Assembly: GCA_005281725.1 (NCBI GenBank)
Contig: SSBO01000014.1
Span: 989,550 to 1,053,549, forward strand
DNA length: 64,000 nt
Source of the DNA: Wuchereria bancrofti
Taxonomy: Eukaryota > Nematoda > Chromadorea > Rhabditida > Onchocercidae
Reading direction: 5' to 3'
The translations under genes were made by a program, and so were the position numbers. The number at the start of each line of letters is the position of its first letter. Within the stretch, counting starts at the first letter, position 1. A model generated the notes under the pieces. It was not told where the DNA came from. It saw only the letters and a program-made list of their open reading frames with translations, and made no database searches. Below, piece after piece: positions 14,310 to 28,000 of this stretch.

Positions 14310-16072
14310 NNNNNNNNNNNNNNNNNNNNNNNNNNNNNNNNNNNNNNNNATTTTTTAATCATTTCCGCTTTATAATTGCATAGGTCACTTTTAACTTAAA
14401 CGATAGAATTTCATTAAATAAAATTTCGTCTCCTATTCAAATTTCAATACATTTAATTAAAAATATGACCTAAAATCTGTTATTTTGACAAATTGAGAAT
14501 GATACATTTATTATTGTCATCATTGTCGTCACCATTATCATTATCATTGAAAATTGACATAACTGACATAAGTTAATCAGTAACATTAGACATTTTAACA
14601 TACAAATTAAAAAAATTGAACGAAAATTTTCATTTCATTTTACATTTCACTAAATGTTTGCCATGATTAATTTTCATAGCGAATGTGATGATTGCGCTTT
14701 CGTGTTTCCTTTATCTTTTTCTTTGAATGTTTCCAGATGATTAGCTGAAATAATTACAGACAAATTATTCTTCATTCTTAAGTTTGTTCACAAAAATTCC
14801 TCTCATTGATGTTTTGTAATCAAAACATTTTCATTATAAATAGCTCTCGAAAACATCTGTTTGTTCTTAAAATCTAATTCATTTCATTTTTCTTTCTTTT
14901 CTTCTTTCATGAATTTAAATATTTCGAAAGATAATAATTCTTTCATAAACTGTATAATTTATAGATTTCCTTCTTTTTTTTTTCCTTTTTGTAACTTTTT
15001 TATATTAATAGATTTTGAACTATTTGAGAAAAAAATAATTAATATTAAATTTGAAAACTTCTATTTTATTTTTATTTGATCATTTTTCGTATTTCTTTTT
15101 TCGTTTTCTTTTTTTGACCCGACAGCATTTCGTATAACAAAATTTTACATTTCTATGGTGATCTTCTGCCAGAATTTAAGTGTTTATTGCAAATATCATT
15201 TTATTTATTTTTTCTTAAAATCCATTCAACTTTTGAAGGCCAAAAACTTTTTGTGTCAAACATATGTTAGCTAGATTCTTCGATTACAGCTTACAGCCAG
15301 ATGGTAAAAGCACCATTTCGTCTTCCCTTCGAATTTACTAGGATTTTTAAATTTAGTAAAAGTTGAACATTTCAAAAATTTCATCTGGAAAACTTTTAAT
15401 CACTTCAGTTTTTTCATTTCTTTTTCTGGATTAATTGTTATTATTATTGTTATTACTAATCATCATTATTTATTACTATTACTATTATTATCACTGTTAT
15501 TATTGTTACCATTATTATTATCACCACCAACTATTATCATTATTATTATTATTATTATTACTATTACTGTTGTTATTATTACCATCATTAATATTATTAT
15601 TGTCATTTTTATTGCTATTATTATTAATCGTTATTTTTGTTTGTTATTATTATTAATGGCGTTGTTATCTTAATTATTGTTATTGTTGTCGTTATTATTA
15701 TTATTTTCATTGTTATTATTATTAATTACTATTTTTGCACACAGGTGATATCCCATCCATTGACTTAACTTTTTAACCGCAAGTTTTAACTGGAAAATAT
15801 TTTCAAATCTTTGTTAAAAAATGATAAAATCTCCATTAATTTTGAAATGAATTTTGTACAGATATTTTTTGAATAAGATATTTCCAAAATTGTTATTTAT
15901 TTATTTGTTAGTTTTAACTCTTGTTTTTATTTTTTTTTTTTTAGGAGGTCAAACAGTGGCATTAACTTTACTTGGACCACCACCGGAACCTCTTACGTTA
16001 GATGTTCGAGAGGTTTTACAAATGCGAGCTCATGAAAGTAAAGCAGTTATCACTGAACCCATACTCATTGAG
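13663..16072 (+). CDS. rhgf-1: rhgf-1 exons 1-2: PDZ domain
   Basis: The exons at 13663-13887 and 15945-16072 encode a complete PDZ domain beginning at about LVQRCVVVTRQ. The carboxylate-binding loop reads GYGLTVTGD, followed by GDKILKVNG and SNHLEVVRMI; the split glycine codon at the junction leads into QTVALTLLGPPPEP. This is close to the N-terminal PDZ of human LARG, which binds C-terminal peptides of receptors such as plexin-B and IGF1R in mammals. The intron between them (13888-15944) carries a large ATT microsatellite with an assembly gap and an interrupted TTA tract. The first acceptor could be at 13662 (TTTTTAG) or 13670 (CTGCAG); both keep the domain. Confidence 0.93.
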
Positions 16073-19000
16073 GTATGTTTTTTTTTTTACAAAAATTTTT
16101 TCATAATGATAAAAATTAAAGTTGGTTTGTTTGAAAATGAAGGAGAAGAAAATAAAGAAGTAAAAATGAGAAAACTAAATGAAATTTTTATATCTAAGAA
16201 GTACAAAAACTTTAAAAAAGATTTGTTAATAAAAATTTTGTAATTTCGTACTTATTATGAACATTTCTTTCCAAAATACAAACTGCTATATTTTCTATAT
16301 TAATAAAAATATTTTTTTCAACATTTATACTATGCAAGCATATAATGTTTTTAGTTTCACGAAAATTAAATTTTTCCTTTTTCTTTTTTGTTTGTTTGTT
16401 TTTTTTTTTTATAGAACGAACGAAAAGAAGAATGGAAGCGAAAACGCGTGAAAATTATTAGGCAAATGTTGGAAGAGGAACGTCGACATGTTGAAGTAAA
16501 AATTAGAAAAAAAATAATATTAAAAAACAAATTATTATCATTTATTAAAAGTAGAATTAGTTGCATTAAAAATTTGAATAATAGTTGATTAATTGGATCG
16601 CAAAAATTGCAAAAAAAGAACTCCAATTTTTTTCTTTTTAATAAATGTTTAATTGGTTGAGTTATTTTAAATAATTCTTAAAATTTTTTGTTAAAATTTC
16701 ATTGTATAATTAAATATGATTTATAAAAATCAAAGCAGTAAATTGTTTCAGTAATCTCATAAACAAATATTATGTCGAAAAAAAAAAGAGAAACTTAGTT
16801 CTTTATTGAATTTGTGATACTGACCTTGATTAGATAGACATTAATCTGTCTGGTATAGTGATCGAACCGTAGTCAGAACTTTGGATGACATTAGTTATTT
16901 ATTAAGATTTCTAATTTTCATGATGATTAAGGTCACGTGTATGATGTTTACCGTTTCGTTATTTTTTTTTTTCTACCAATTCCTGATAATATTTAGTTAA
17001 CATGTTATCATAATCCTTTAAATATCATTAAAATTTCTAGAAATCTCTCTTGTTCTATTTTAAAATTATACAGAAATAAAAATTAAAAGGAGAGATTAAA
17101 ATTAAAGTTTAAAAGTTTCAGAAAAAAGAAAAGAAAATGTAAATAAATTTTTCGTTTTTCTTTTTATACTATTTACATGTTGATTTATTTGAAGAGTTTA
17201 CGAGAAACTTCGGTAGAGGGAATACAGTTGGAACGAGCTTTACAACGTATTGAAAGTTTGCAAAATCAACTCCGAAATATAGAACCCGTTGTAACTCAGG
17301 TATTTTTCCGGAATTTACTAGAACATTGATCCTTGAATGTTATGTTATCATAGAACACAATTAGTACGTATAAGTTGTTGTGTAACAACGAGATAAAGTA
17401 TAGTAGCATATTTTGTTTTTCTTTTTTTTTTTCTACATTTTTTTTTTTAAAAAGTGATTTTAAAGCAATCATTTAAAGGAATTTCATTGTTTCAATCTAG
17501 CTTAGCTTAGACTGGATATATCAGTTGAAAATTTGAACTGATATATGTGTGATAATAATATGAGACATGCGATATCTATGATAGAAAATGAATTGAAGAA
17601 ATATAACAAATTTATGTAAAATATATTATAATAAGAGAGTGGAAAGAAAAATGAAAGTTGTGGAAGCAAAAAAAAAGAAAAGAAAAAAGAAAAAAATCAC
17701 TAGGCTAAAAAGGAAATTAGCTTAGCTAACATTTCTTTCCTTCTTTTTTTTCCAAATCATTTGAATTGAGATGTGAAATTGCTGCATGAATCTTAATTTA
17801 TGACGCTTTAATTTAAAACTTTTAAATTTTGATTCTATTTTATTGTTACGAATGAAAAACACCTATCTTGTTCAAATTTCACAAGACTCTAAAAGTCTAA
17901 TTTTTCTTAGGATTTCAGGAAATTGTAATTCTGTAACTTCCGGGAAATTTATTGTACAATTTCTTTTTTTCTTTTTTTTGAAAAAAAGAAGTGTCAAAAT
18001 GTATTTGTCACTTAGTATATTTTAATGCGTTTAATCTATCAACTATATAGTCACTTTTTATATTTTCTCATCTATGAAATTTCCGGATATTTTAAAAGAA
18101 TGAAACAAAAGAAGAGAGTGAGAGAAAAAAATGAAAAGAAAGGAAAGGAATGAGATGAGATGAGATGAAACAAAAGAATTGATATGAAGAAATATTTGGA
18201 AAATTAGAAAGAAAGGAGGAAGAGGAAGAAAAAAAGAATGTGATTGAGGAATGCGAAAAGGATTGGGGAGGAGATTTTTGCACATTTATCGATAACATTT
18301 GTTAAAAATATTTGGGAAAAGAAAAAAAAAAGATACCCAAGGGAATTTTCATGGAATTACAATGAAATTACAAGCGTATTTATTGTGAAAATGGGTAGTT
18401 TGTAAGAGAAAACAGGAAAATTTTTAGTTTTATTCTATTGATTAACATTGTTGCTTTTGAAAACAAAATTTGACGAAGTATAAAGTCCAATTCTTGTCAC
18501 TCTTTCCAACTTATCTTAAGCAATAAAGTTCAATCGTCATCTTCCTTCTCATTTTTTTTTTCCATTTACTTTTTTATTTTTTGGAATTTATTCATTCGTT
18601 TCTTTTTCTTTTCTTTTTTTCTCACTTTTTACAATCTTTTTTTTTTTCTAAATATTTTCTTACAAATAATCATATTTTTCAAACTTTATCGCGTTAAATA
18701 AAAAAAAAGAAAACTTTCAACTTTCACCTTTTGAAATTTCTTTTTCTCTTTCTCTCTCTCTCTCTCTCTGTTTCATTTTTTTCTGTTATGAATTAACATT
18801 AAGCTTATAGCATATGTATTTCTTTTTATTAAATCTTTTATCACTTTTATCATATCATTTCTTATTCTTTTTTTTTTGTCCCTTATTTGTTGTATTTATC
18901 CTTTCTAGGAATTTTATATATCATTTAGGAAAAATGGATGGTTAATAGTGGTATGCATTTTGTTCATCCGGTGGAAATTATCACAATGGAAGAAGAAACC

Positions 19001-22000
19001 GATGATAATGATGGATCGGAAATTCCATTTAATGTTAGCTCGATTGCAATTTATAATTCATTTATTTTTATTCATTGCTAAATATTTCAAATTATATTTG
19101 AATTATTTAGTTAAATTATCATCATCTGTTACTTTTCTAATTCATATCAAATAACAATGATTTCAAATTTTTCATTAAAATTATTTAAAAAAAAATCTTT
19201 CATCTTCTTATCTTTTTATTTTTATTTCTTATTATCTCTTTTTTTTTTTTTTTGTTTTTACTTTCTTTGAACATTTGATAATCTTTGCTACAAAAGTAAT
19301 ATTCGCTTGCATTTACATATAAATTAAGCTTTCTAGTTAAACTTTAAACTTTTTCTTTTTTGATAATTCAGTTGTTATAATATAGTATTTAATCAATTTT
19401 ACTACAATTTTGCAGTAAGCGATAAATTATAGCTTCGGCACGCTTATCAACATTTACATTATAAGCTGTACTAATTAATAATGATTAATAAAGATTAATT
19501 GATAAGGATTAAGTATTGAACTGCTTAATCTGAAAGCAATTTTCAACATCAATTTTCAACACGTGCTACTGAAACACATAATTCATTTTTGATTTAAAAA
19601 AAAACAAAAAACAAAAAAAAAAACAAAAACAAAAAAATGATGAAATTTTTAAGCTGTTAGAGAGAAGTGCATGTTTAAAAATTTGAAAAATCCTTAATTT
19701 TCGAAAAATAAAAACAAACATTTTTAAAATAAATTTCAAAATTCCTCGAATAGAACTTCAAAAAAAAAAATTATGTGTAAAATGATGACATACTATTGAA
19801 ATAATTTATTGCAATAAGGTGATTCATCGAAATTATCAATTTATCAAAAATTTTTGAAGTTAAAATTTAGTTTTAGAAATTTTTTATATAAATAGAAGCT
19901 AAGTTTTTTCATATTTCGTTTTTGTTTTCCTTTTTTTTCGAATTTTCTTATATTATTGTTTTATTTTGATTTTCATTCATATGTGAATGTCTACTTTTGC
20001 AAATTTCTTTCTTTCCGAAATTTTCACCAATTTACCAATGAATTATTTATTCATTCAATAAAATTTTCATTTTTAGCTTGAAACTCAGGGACCCTTCTTG
20101 AATTTTGCTGACCTCAAAATGCGCCCGGCTCATCTGGCCGCTTTTATCAACTATCTCTTAGCAAATGCTAATCCAAGCAGTGTAGTATGGTTTTTAATCA
20201 TTTTGTTTGATTACATTCTAAAAATGACCAAAATCTTTAAAAATTTCAACTTTATTTTTAATCTACACAAATTCATGTTGATCATTCATTCATAAAAAAA
20301 ATTTAATATGCATTAAATTTCAGTTTTTCTATCTAATTACGGATGCTTATCAAAATTCAAATGCTGTTCCAAAAGATTTACGAAAATGGGCTTATGAAAT
20401 CTTTTCAACTTTCTTGATACCAAACTCTCCGCTCTCATGGGATAACATTGATCAGTCGTTAATTCAAAGCATTGATAAGGTCTAGTTTATTTCTTTTCCT
20501 TTTTTAAATCTGATAATTTTTGATTTTCCTTTTTTTTTGATTTAATTTCAGTGCTTGGAAAAAATTATTATCATACTATTTAGATATTAGCAGCAACGGT
20601 ACAAGCAACAGATGATGATATGGATCAACTGATAAAGATATTTGGTTTTGCAAGAAAGAAATCACTTGATGATATTAACGAACATTTGGCTAATTTTCGG
20701 CAAAAACGTCTCATAGGTTATCTTATTTGATATGATATAATTTTACATTCAATGGATACAAAAAAAAAAAAAAAATTTTATAAACTAATTTTTGTTTTTC
20801 TTTTTTTGTTTTTTCATAGAATACCATGTATTCAAAAAAGATATTACTATGACTTTTAACTTTTAATCTTCAAAATTTGCACTAAATAACAGAAAATCGC
20901 AAATTCATGACGTTTAACATGTGGACGAATTTTAAAATTTGTTAATCCATTGAGATTATTCCAATCATTATTATCATTTCCATATTTATGTACTATCTTA
21001 ACATTCTTCTTCCTTTCTTTCCTTTTTTTTTTTTAAATCACTAATTCTGGGAAAAATTTGTTTTTCTTTTGGAAATCATTTATTGGAATAATCTAATACA
21101 TACGTATATATTGATAATCTATTTTAAAAGTTTAGAATTCATGAAGCTATTTGTAAAATTCAGTTCAATATAATTCAATATAAAGATGGATAAAAATCAT
21201 TTCCGATATTAGCAGTATTGGTGCAATTGAATCAAATGACAAATTTTAGATGATAAAATGAATTAGCTAGATTTCTCAAAAAAAAAAAAAGAAAGAAGAA
21301 AACAGAAAAGAGAAAAAAATTTGATCATGTTGCATTTTGTTGAATTTGTTTTCAATTTAGCACATACATTTTCCTTCTTTCATTTTAATCTTTTTCGTTT
21401 TTTTTTTTTTTTTGCAACTTTTTAAAAAATAAAAGAAAAAAAGGAAAAGATAGATTCGTTTGTTTGTTCTTTTTTTTTTAAAAAATGAGATAGAATAAGT
21501 GCAATATTTTGCTGCTATAATTTTTTTTTCCATATTTTTTATTTTATTTGATGAAAAAAAAAAATGAAAATGTAAAATAATATTTACTAATATGTTCAGA
21601 CTAGCTTTAAAATACATTTTTTTTTTTTTAAATATACAGGATTGGGAAGTTTATTTGATGCAAATCAATTGGCATATATAAGTAAGGGTGATACAGCTAT
21701 GGAAACACGGGTAGGCGAAGCTATTCTGATTCGTTCACTGGAAAATTTGTTAAATTCAGTTAATCAGGATTTGGAAAATTGTGAATCACGATCATTAGCT
21801 ATTATTTCTGCTCTAGCAACAATTATAAAGGTAAATTTAAAAATGAATTTTTTTTTTTTTCAAATTTGTTTAAACAATTTATTTTATGCTATTTTGATGT
21901 GTGAACCTATAATAATAGCATATGCTGGATGAATATATACTTCCGTTTTGTTGCACTTTTCAGAATTTTCCGTGAAAAAGATGGCAAAAATTTTGAAAAT

Positions 22001-25000
22001 ATTTAAGCTTACATCAATCAGAAACATATTATCAAAACAAATTTATGCATAATTTTATCTTTCATTCTTAAAAATTTGATCAATTTTGAGTAAAATTAAG
22101 TGTTACAATAAAAATATTTAGATCTTTTAGCCTAAATATGGCAAAAATTAGTGTTATAAAGCGTATGCTAATGTTTCTTTTTTTTTTCAATTCTTTTTTA
22201 TTGTTGAGAAACAGTTTGCTCTGTTATTCATTCATGTAATTCTAACTTCTTTTTCAATTCTTCAATTAAAAAATCAAAAATTTCATAATTTATTTCTTCA
22301 ATTTTATAATCAAAAATTTTGTTTAGTTTTTTTTTCTCTGTTTGAAATTTTATCATAGCGAGTTGATATCTTTTAAATATTATGAAGAAATGAAAAATTT
22401 CCGGAAAAAAAAGAAAGAAAAAAGTTTATCTAATAATTGGATGATGAAGTAATTTCAGGTTGTTTTAAATATGCGATCTAATACGAACGAAAAAATTTTG
22501 GATCGATGTCCAACATTTGTTACAAAAGATAAAATTGGTATGTTCAAGATGAAAATGGCATCCAAACGATCAATTCAGGTTAAGGGTCATCAGTTTATGT
22601 TAACTCCTGTTAACTTGACCGTTTATTGCTATCAATGTCGTGATGCTATTTGGGGAGTTAATGCTCAAGCATATTTTTGCCAAAGTAATCATTTAACATT
22701 AAATATTAAAAAATAACAAGTTAATAAATTACACGATTTAAATTGAATCTGTTTATTGTACTGTTTATATTATAATTATGATGAAATTTTAGCAAAATTT
22801 TTTCATTTTTCCTTTTCAATATTTATTGTAAACAAATGTTAATAAAAACTATTTTAGATTGTGATGTTGTTGTGCATAAGCAATGTACATTATCACTTTC
22901 TGATCACTGTTATCCGGCAATTCAAAAGAAAACCGGAGCGAATAAAACAAAACGCACTGGTTCAGGTGGTAAATGTGAGACTGAATCATTCGAAGGTAGT
23001 AGCTGTTTAGCAGAACAAACACATTCAACATCAATTATTCCTGATAAGGTTTGATATTAAAAAAGTTTACATTGATTATTACTATTATTTTTTGTTTATT
23101 GTGACTTTTTTTTTTTCTAACCTCTTTGATCAATCTCTATTTCATTTAGTAAATAGTTTTAGGAATTACATAGAGTTGATAATATTAAATCTGCTTCTTC
23201 GGATTCTGGAATTGGTACAGATATGGAAAAACCAGTATCTCGATCACAAAGTATGCGTTCTCGGGTTAGTTGATATTTTTAGGTTAAGACTAAAATAAAT
23301 TCTTGACAATCATTTATCTATCTATATATGGATATTTATATATTTCTCCGTAATGCAGGCTGATGAAATGCAAGATGGCCGACCTGGTCGATCAGCATTT
23401 TCATGGGGAGGCGCATTAGCACCACCGGAAGAAGGTGAAGAACGTACACCACGACGTGCACGAAGTGATATGGATAGCGAAGATAAAGCTTCACCGATTA
23501 CCTTAACTAGATGTCCATTGGATACTGTTTCTCTATCAGGTAAGCTATCAATGAGTTTTGTGATATGTAAATTGTGGTGTAAATTGTAGAAATTAAAAGT
23601 TTTATCATTGTTGCTTGATTCTTCCAATGTAAACATGGGTAATTTTTGAAAAAGCATATAGAAAACTGATGATTTTAGGAAGTTCATCGATATTACATGC
23701 TTCCGGAGCTGATGAAGAAGTTCGCCGACTAATGGATAAAATTGAGAAAAACGCGCTGGTTGATGGCGATAGTGATCTAGAGGCTAGCCGTTTATTTTAT
23801 TATTATTATTATTTACTATTAATATTCTATTATTATTATCATTATTATTTGTTATTAATAATTGTCGTCATCATCACTGAAAAATTTCTAATCTTAAATT
23901 AAAAATTTTTTAGGATGTTATTAGGTAATTACTTCGAACACACTAACATCCTTGGAATTTAGTTATACCTTTGAATTTTGTTATAGGTTGAAACTGAAGT
24001 GCCCTCGCTCGAAAGTTTTGTTGGCTGGGAAATTGTACGACGATTGAAACCAAAAGAAAAGAAACGGCAGGAAGTTATTAATGGTTTGTACTCTTAATCA
24101 ATAGTTAAGTAATAAAATCAAGAACGAATGATTTCAATCATTAATTCATTCATTCATTCAAAATTATATTATTACATGTGATATTCTTGATATCTATAGC
24201 AAATTTATTTATCATAAACAAATTTTTTCAAAGTATTACCATCAAATATTTCATTCTAATTGAATGTTATGTTTAGAACTTTTTCATACGGAAAGAACAC
24301 ATGTGAGAAATTTGAAGATACTTTATAAAGTATTTTACAAACCAATGGTTTTGCAAAATATTGTACCTCCAGAAGTTATCAAATTATTCTTCCCCAATCT
24401 TGAAGAATTGCTGGAAGTGCATGGTAATATGTCTAGGTAATGTGTTTTTTAACAATTAAAATAATACTCAAATGCTTAATGCTAATGATTTGTCTGCTAT
24501 GTAAGCAATGAAAGTTAGAGTAAAAGGAATGGTAGCCTTTTGCTGCGTATAAAACAAAAAAAAAAAAAAGTTTTTAATGTTATTCGAAATATGCTGTCTA
24601 ATATTTTAATAAAGCTTATTCCGTATAAATTAGCATTAATTATAGATTTACCTTAAATAAAATAATCATAATTGTATTGTATATCTCAGAATGATGAGAA
24701 ATATGGTAGAGGAATGGAAACGTGATTGTAATTTAAATGGTTTACTGGGTGATGTTGGCTTACTGATGGAAGATTTGTTTGATGGTGAAAATGGTGTAAA
24801 ACTTATGGAAGCAACTGCAACATTTTGTCAACATCAGCAACATGCATTGGACATCTTACGACAACGGTAAATGAAGGAATTCATTTTTTTTTTTTTTTTG
24901 ACTGATAAATAATACTAAGTTATTGCATACATTAATGAGAAGAATTTTAATTAATAGATGTAAAAAAGAGAAGGACGATCAGTTGAGCAGATTTTTGATC

Positions 25001-28000
25001 GAAGCTGAAATCAGTCCATTGTGTCGTAAACTACAGCTAAAAGATATGCTACCTGTTGAAATGCAAAGGCTTGTTAAATATCCTTTATTGTTGGAAACAA
25101 TTGCCAAATATACGCAGGAACCATCTGATGAGCAAACAAAAATTTTGAATAGTGTCAACTCAGCTAAGAGGATACTTTCAGGTTCACTTTTATGGATCAG
25201 ATTTTTGGTCATTTTATCCGATTCTAAGAATAATTTTTGGATTTTTTTTTTTTTTTTGCAAAAAGAATCTTTACTTTTGCGAGCATAAAAATTGACTTCT
25301 GCTTTACTCACTTTATAAGGATCATTTTTATGCAAATTTAATTTAAGCGGTGAATACGGCAAAACGAAATGCCGAAAATTTGAGAAGATTGGAAGAGTTG
25401 CAGAAACGTTTAGTTACAACATCTTATGATCGTGAAAATTTCGGCAATGATTTTCATTCGTTTAACCTAACGCAGTATGTTCTTTCATTGAATGAATGAA
25501 TGAATTCTTTAAATTTTATTCTATTCATTTTAAAATCTTTATCAAATTGATATAGATAAAGTAAATTTTGCTTGCAGTTACAAGTTGATCCATGATGGAC
25601 CACTTACTTGGCGTTGTAGTCGGAATAAAATGATTGAATTGCATGTTGTACTTCTCGAAAATGTACTGATATTGCTCACAAAAACGGGTGATGGGAGTAA
25701 ATTGCTCCTGAAAGTTCAGGTATCAATTTTTTGGTTAAAATTCTGAAATGCTAACTTTAGTCATATACTTTAAGTATATTCTACACTATTAATATTAGTT
25801 CAAATTATAATAAATTATAGTATAATGACAATTCAAAATAAATCAAAGCTTTCCGGAATATATACGATACTTAGCGCTACATGAAATCATTTAATCACTA
25901 AGTGATATAACGTCAAATAACTTAAAATGTCATTTTTAACATGTTACGAGTTGATAAACAAGAATGATTACTATGTTCAATAATGTTAATCAATAATGTC
26001 TTGCTATCTTTCATTTACCGCAATGAATTTTGAACTGTCATAAATAGAAAAAAAAAAAAAGCAAACTGAGTCAAACAAAACATATGAGATTTATTTAAGA
26101 ATGAAGTGATTCATTGAATAAAATGATATGGTATCAATTTATAAGCACAATGGTTTCTACACCATCTGGAAAATCATATTTTCTATTTTGAAAAGCTTTT
26201 AGAGTTTTTCTAATTCGAAATTTTTCTTTGTTTTTTTTTTTTTTTTTTAAAGAAATATATTAGTTAGTATTTAAAATATTAATCATTGATATATTCTTAG
26301 TTTTATTTAACTTCTCTGTAAATTATTTTAATAAGGCTTTAGGAGCCATCAAAAGATACACGATGGTCTCCCGTATTACCTTTGACAACGTTGATTGCCA
26401 AGGAAAAAGCAAATGATAAGAGAGCTTTATTTATTGTAAATACAATGGAACGCGGTGCACAAATTTATGAATTAGTCACTACTACGGCTACTGAACGGAA
26501 AACGTATTTTCTTTTTTTTTTTATTTTGATTTTTGAATTTAAAAAAAAAGAAGAAATTGATTGGAATGTGAAGTAACTTTAATTATATTTAATTAAATGA
26601 GGTTCAATTTTCGCAAATTTTGTGTGTGTGAAATTATTTTAAGTAATATTAAGTTAAATCTAAGTTGTGTATAAATCTATTGATTTCATGCAATTTTAAT
26701 TTCAATTTTCTATTATCTATCTTATTTAATAACTTATAATCATTTTTCTTGAGTTGTAAAAGATACTGTCAAATTTTTAAATTTCATTTAATAATCGATC
26801 GATTAGTTATATTATTGTAATTTGTAGATACAAGAAAAAAGCTTAATAATTTTTAGGTGGTTCAAACTGATCTCCGATCAAATTGATCTCGTCAAATGTG
26901 AAAATATCAATGCACAACCTAATATTGGGTATTTATCACTACAATGATTTTTTTTTTTTTTTGATCTTTTTATTACTGATTTCATCATATTCAAGAAATT
27001 GCAATAAAAAAAAATACAAAAAATTCAAATAAATATTTCCAAAGTACAGTACTCATTTAGTTTATAAGTAATAATTTCAAAAATTTTTAGTCCATTTGGT
27101 ATGGATACGACAGGTGACGGACAATACCATACAGATGATATGGATTTCTGTGAACGAGTACAAATTTCAACTCATCCACGGCTTGTTAGTGCTAATGAAA
27201 TAACAATACAGCAGCCAACGATCTTTGAACATGCTCAACCGATTTTGACTCCTACAGAACGATTACGACGTAATGATGAATTAATTATGAAAGCTTTGCT
27301 TGATAAGCAAACAATTTTGGCTGAATTTCTTCCTGGATCAAATGTTTGTCTATTTATTTATTTATTTATTTACTTTTAAATAAACATTCGATTAATTTAT
27401 TGTGTTTTGTTTTTCTTATTACAAATTGAAAATTGTTAAATTTTATAAAGTTTCATTTATCTTACTTTTTTTTTTTTTTCGGTGACCATAAAATAATATT
27501 ATTTATGCTAAATATACGAAATGTAATATTTTTTATTTCATCATTTCATTTTGTTTTCTGTTTCTTTTTTTTGTTAGAAGAATAATCTTGATGAATTGGA
27601 AAAGTTAACGGAACAACTAACCGGTATGGCTGTTGCGGAATTAAAACAACGAGATGGTCAAGAGTTAGCAATGAGTGCAATTGTACATGGGAATCGTTTA
27701 CTTGATGCAATCAATCAAGGTTAATTTATCTACCTTCTTTGCTTTTTTTTTTGTTTTTCTTTGATAAAAATTGTTTTTTCTTTAAATTTTTTGATTTTTT
27801 TTGTTAACTTTTAGAGGTTTAAAGTTAAAAATCATACAGTTTCATTTCATGAATGGTTTTTTTTTTTACCTCATTATTTATGGGTTTATTTAATGTCCTT
27901 CATCTAACATCAAAAAATTTCACTTTGGAGTTCAATGAATTGAACTGATTTATTTATTTGTTCATCACAAAAAAAAAAAAAAAGGATTGAAGGTCTAAGT

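Noticed and set aside
16919..16988. Possible C/D-box snoRNA in a RhoGEF intron (ATGATGA ... CCTGA)
   Set aside because: C- and D-like boxes are 60 bases apart but there is no terminal stem, and a T run of about 10 bases lies between them. The boxes are too short to be significant.
20552..20583. Alternative acceptor (TTTAATTTCAG) for RhoGEF exon 8
   Set aside because: The required frame hits TAG within 13 codons; using the AG at 20583 keeps the RGS-like sequence.
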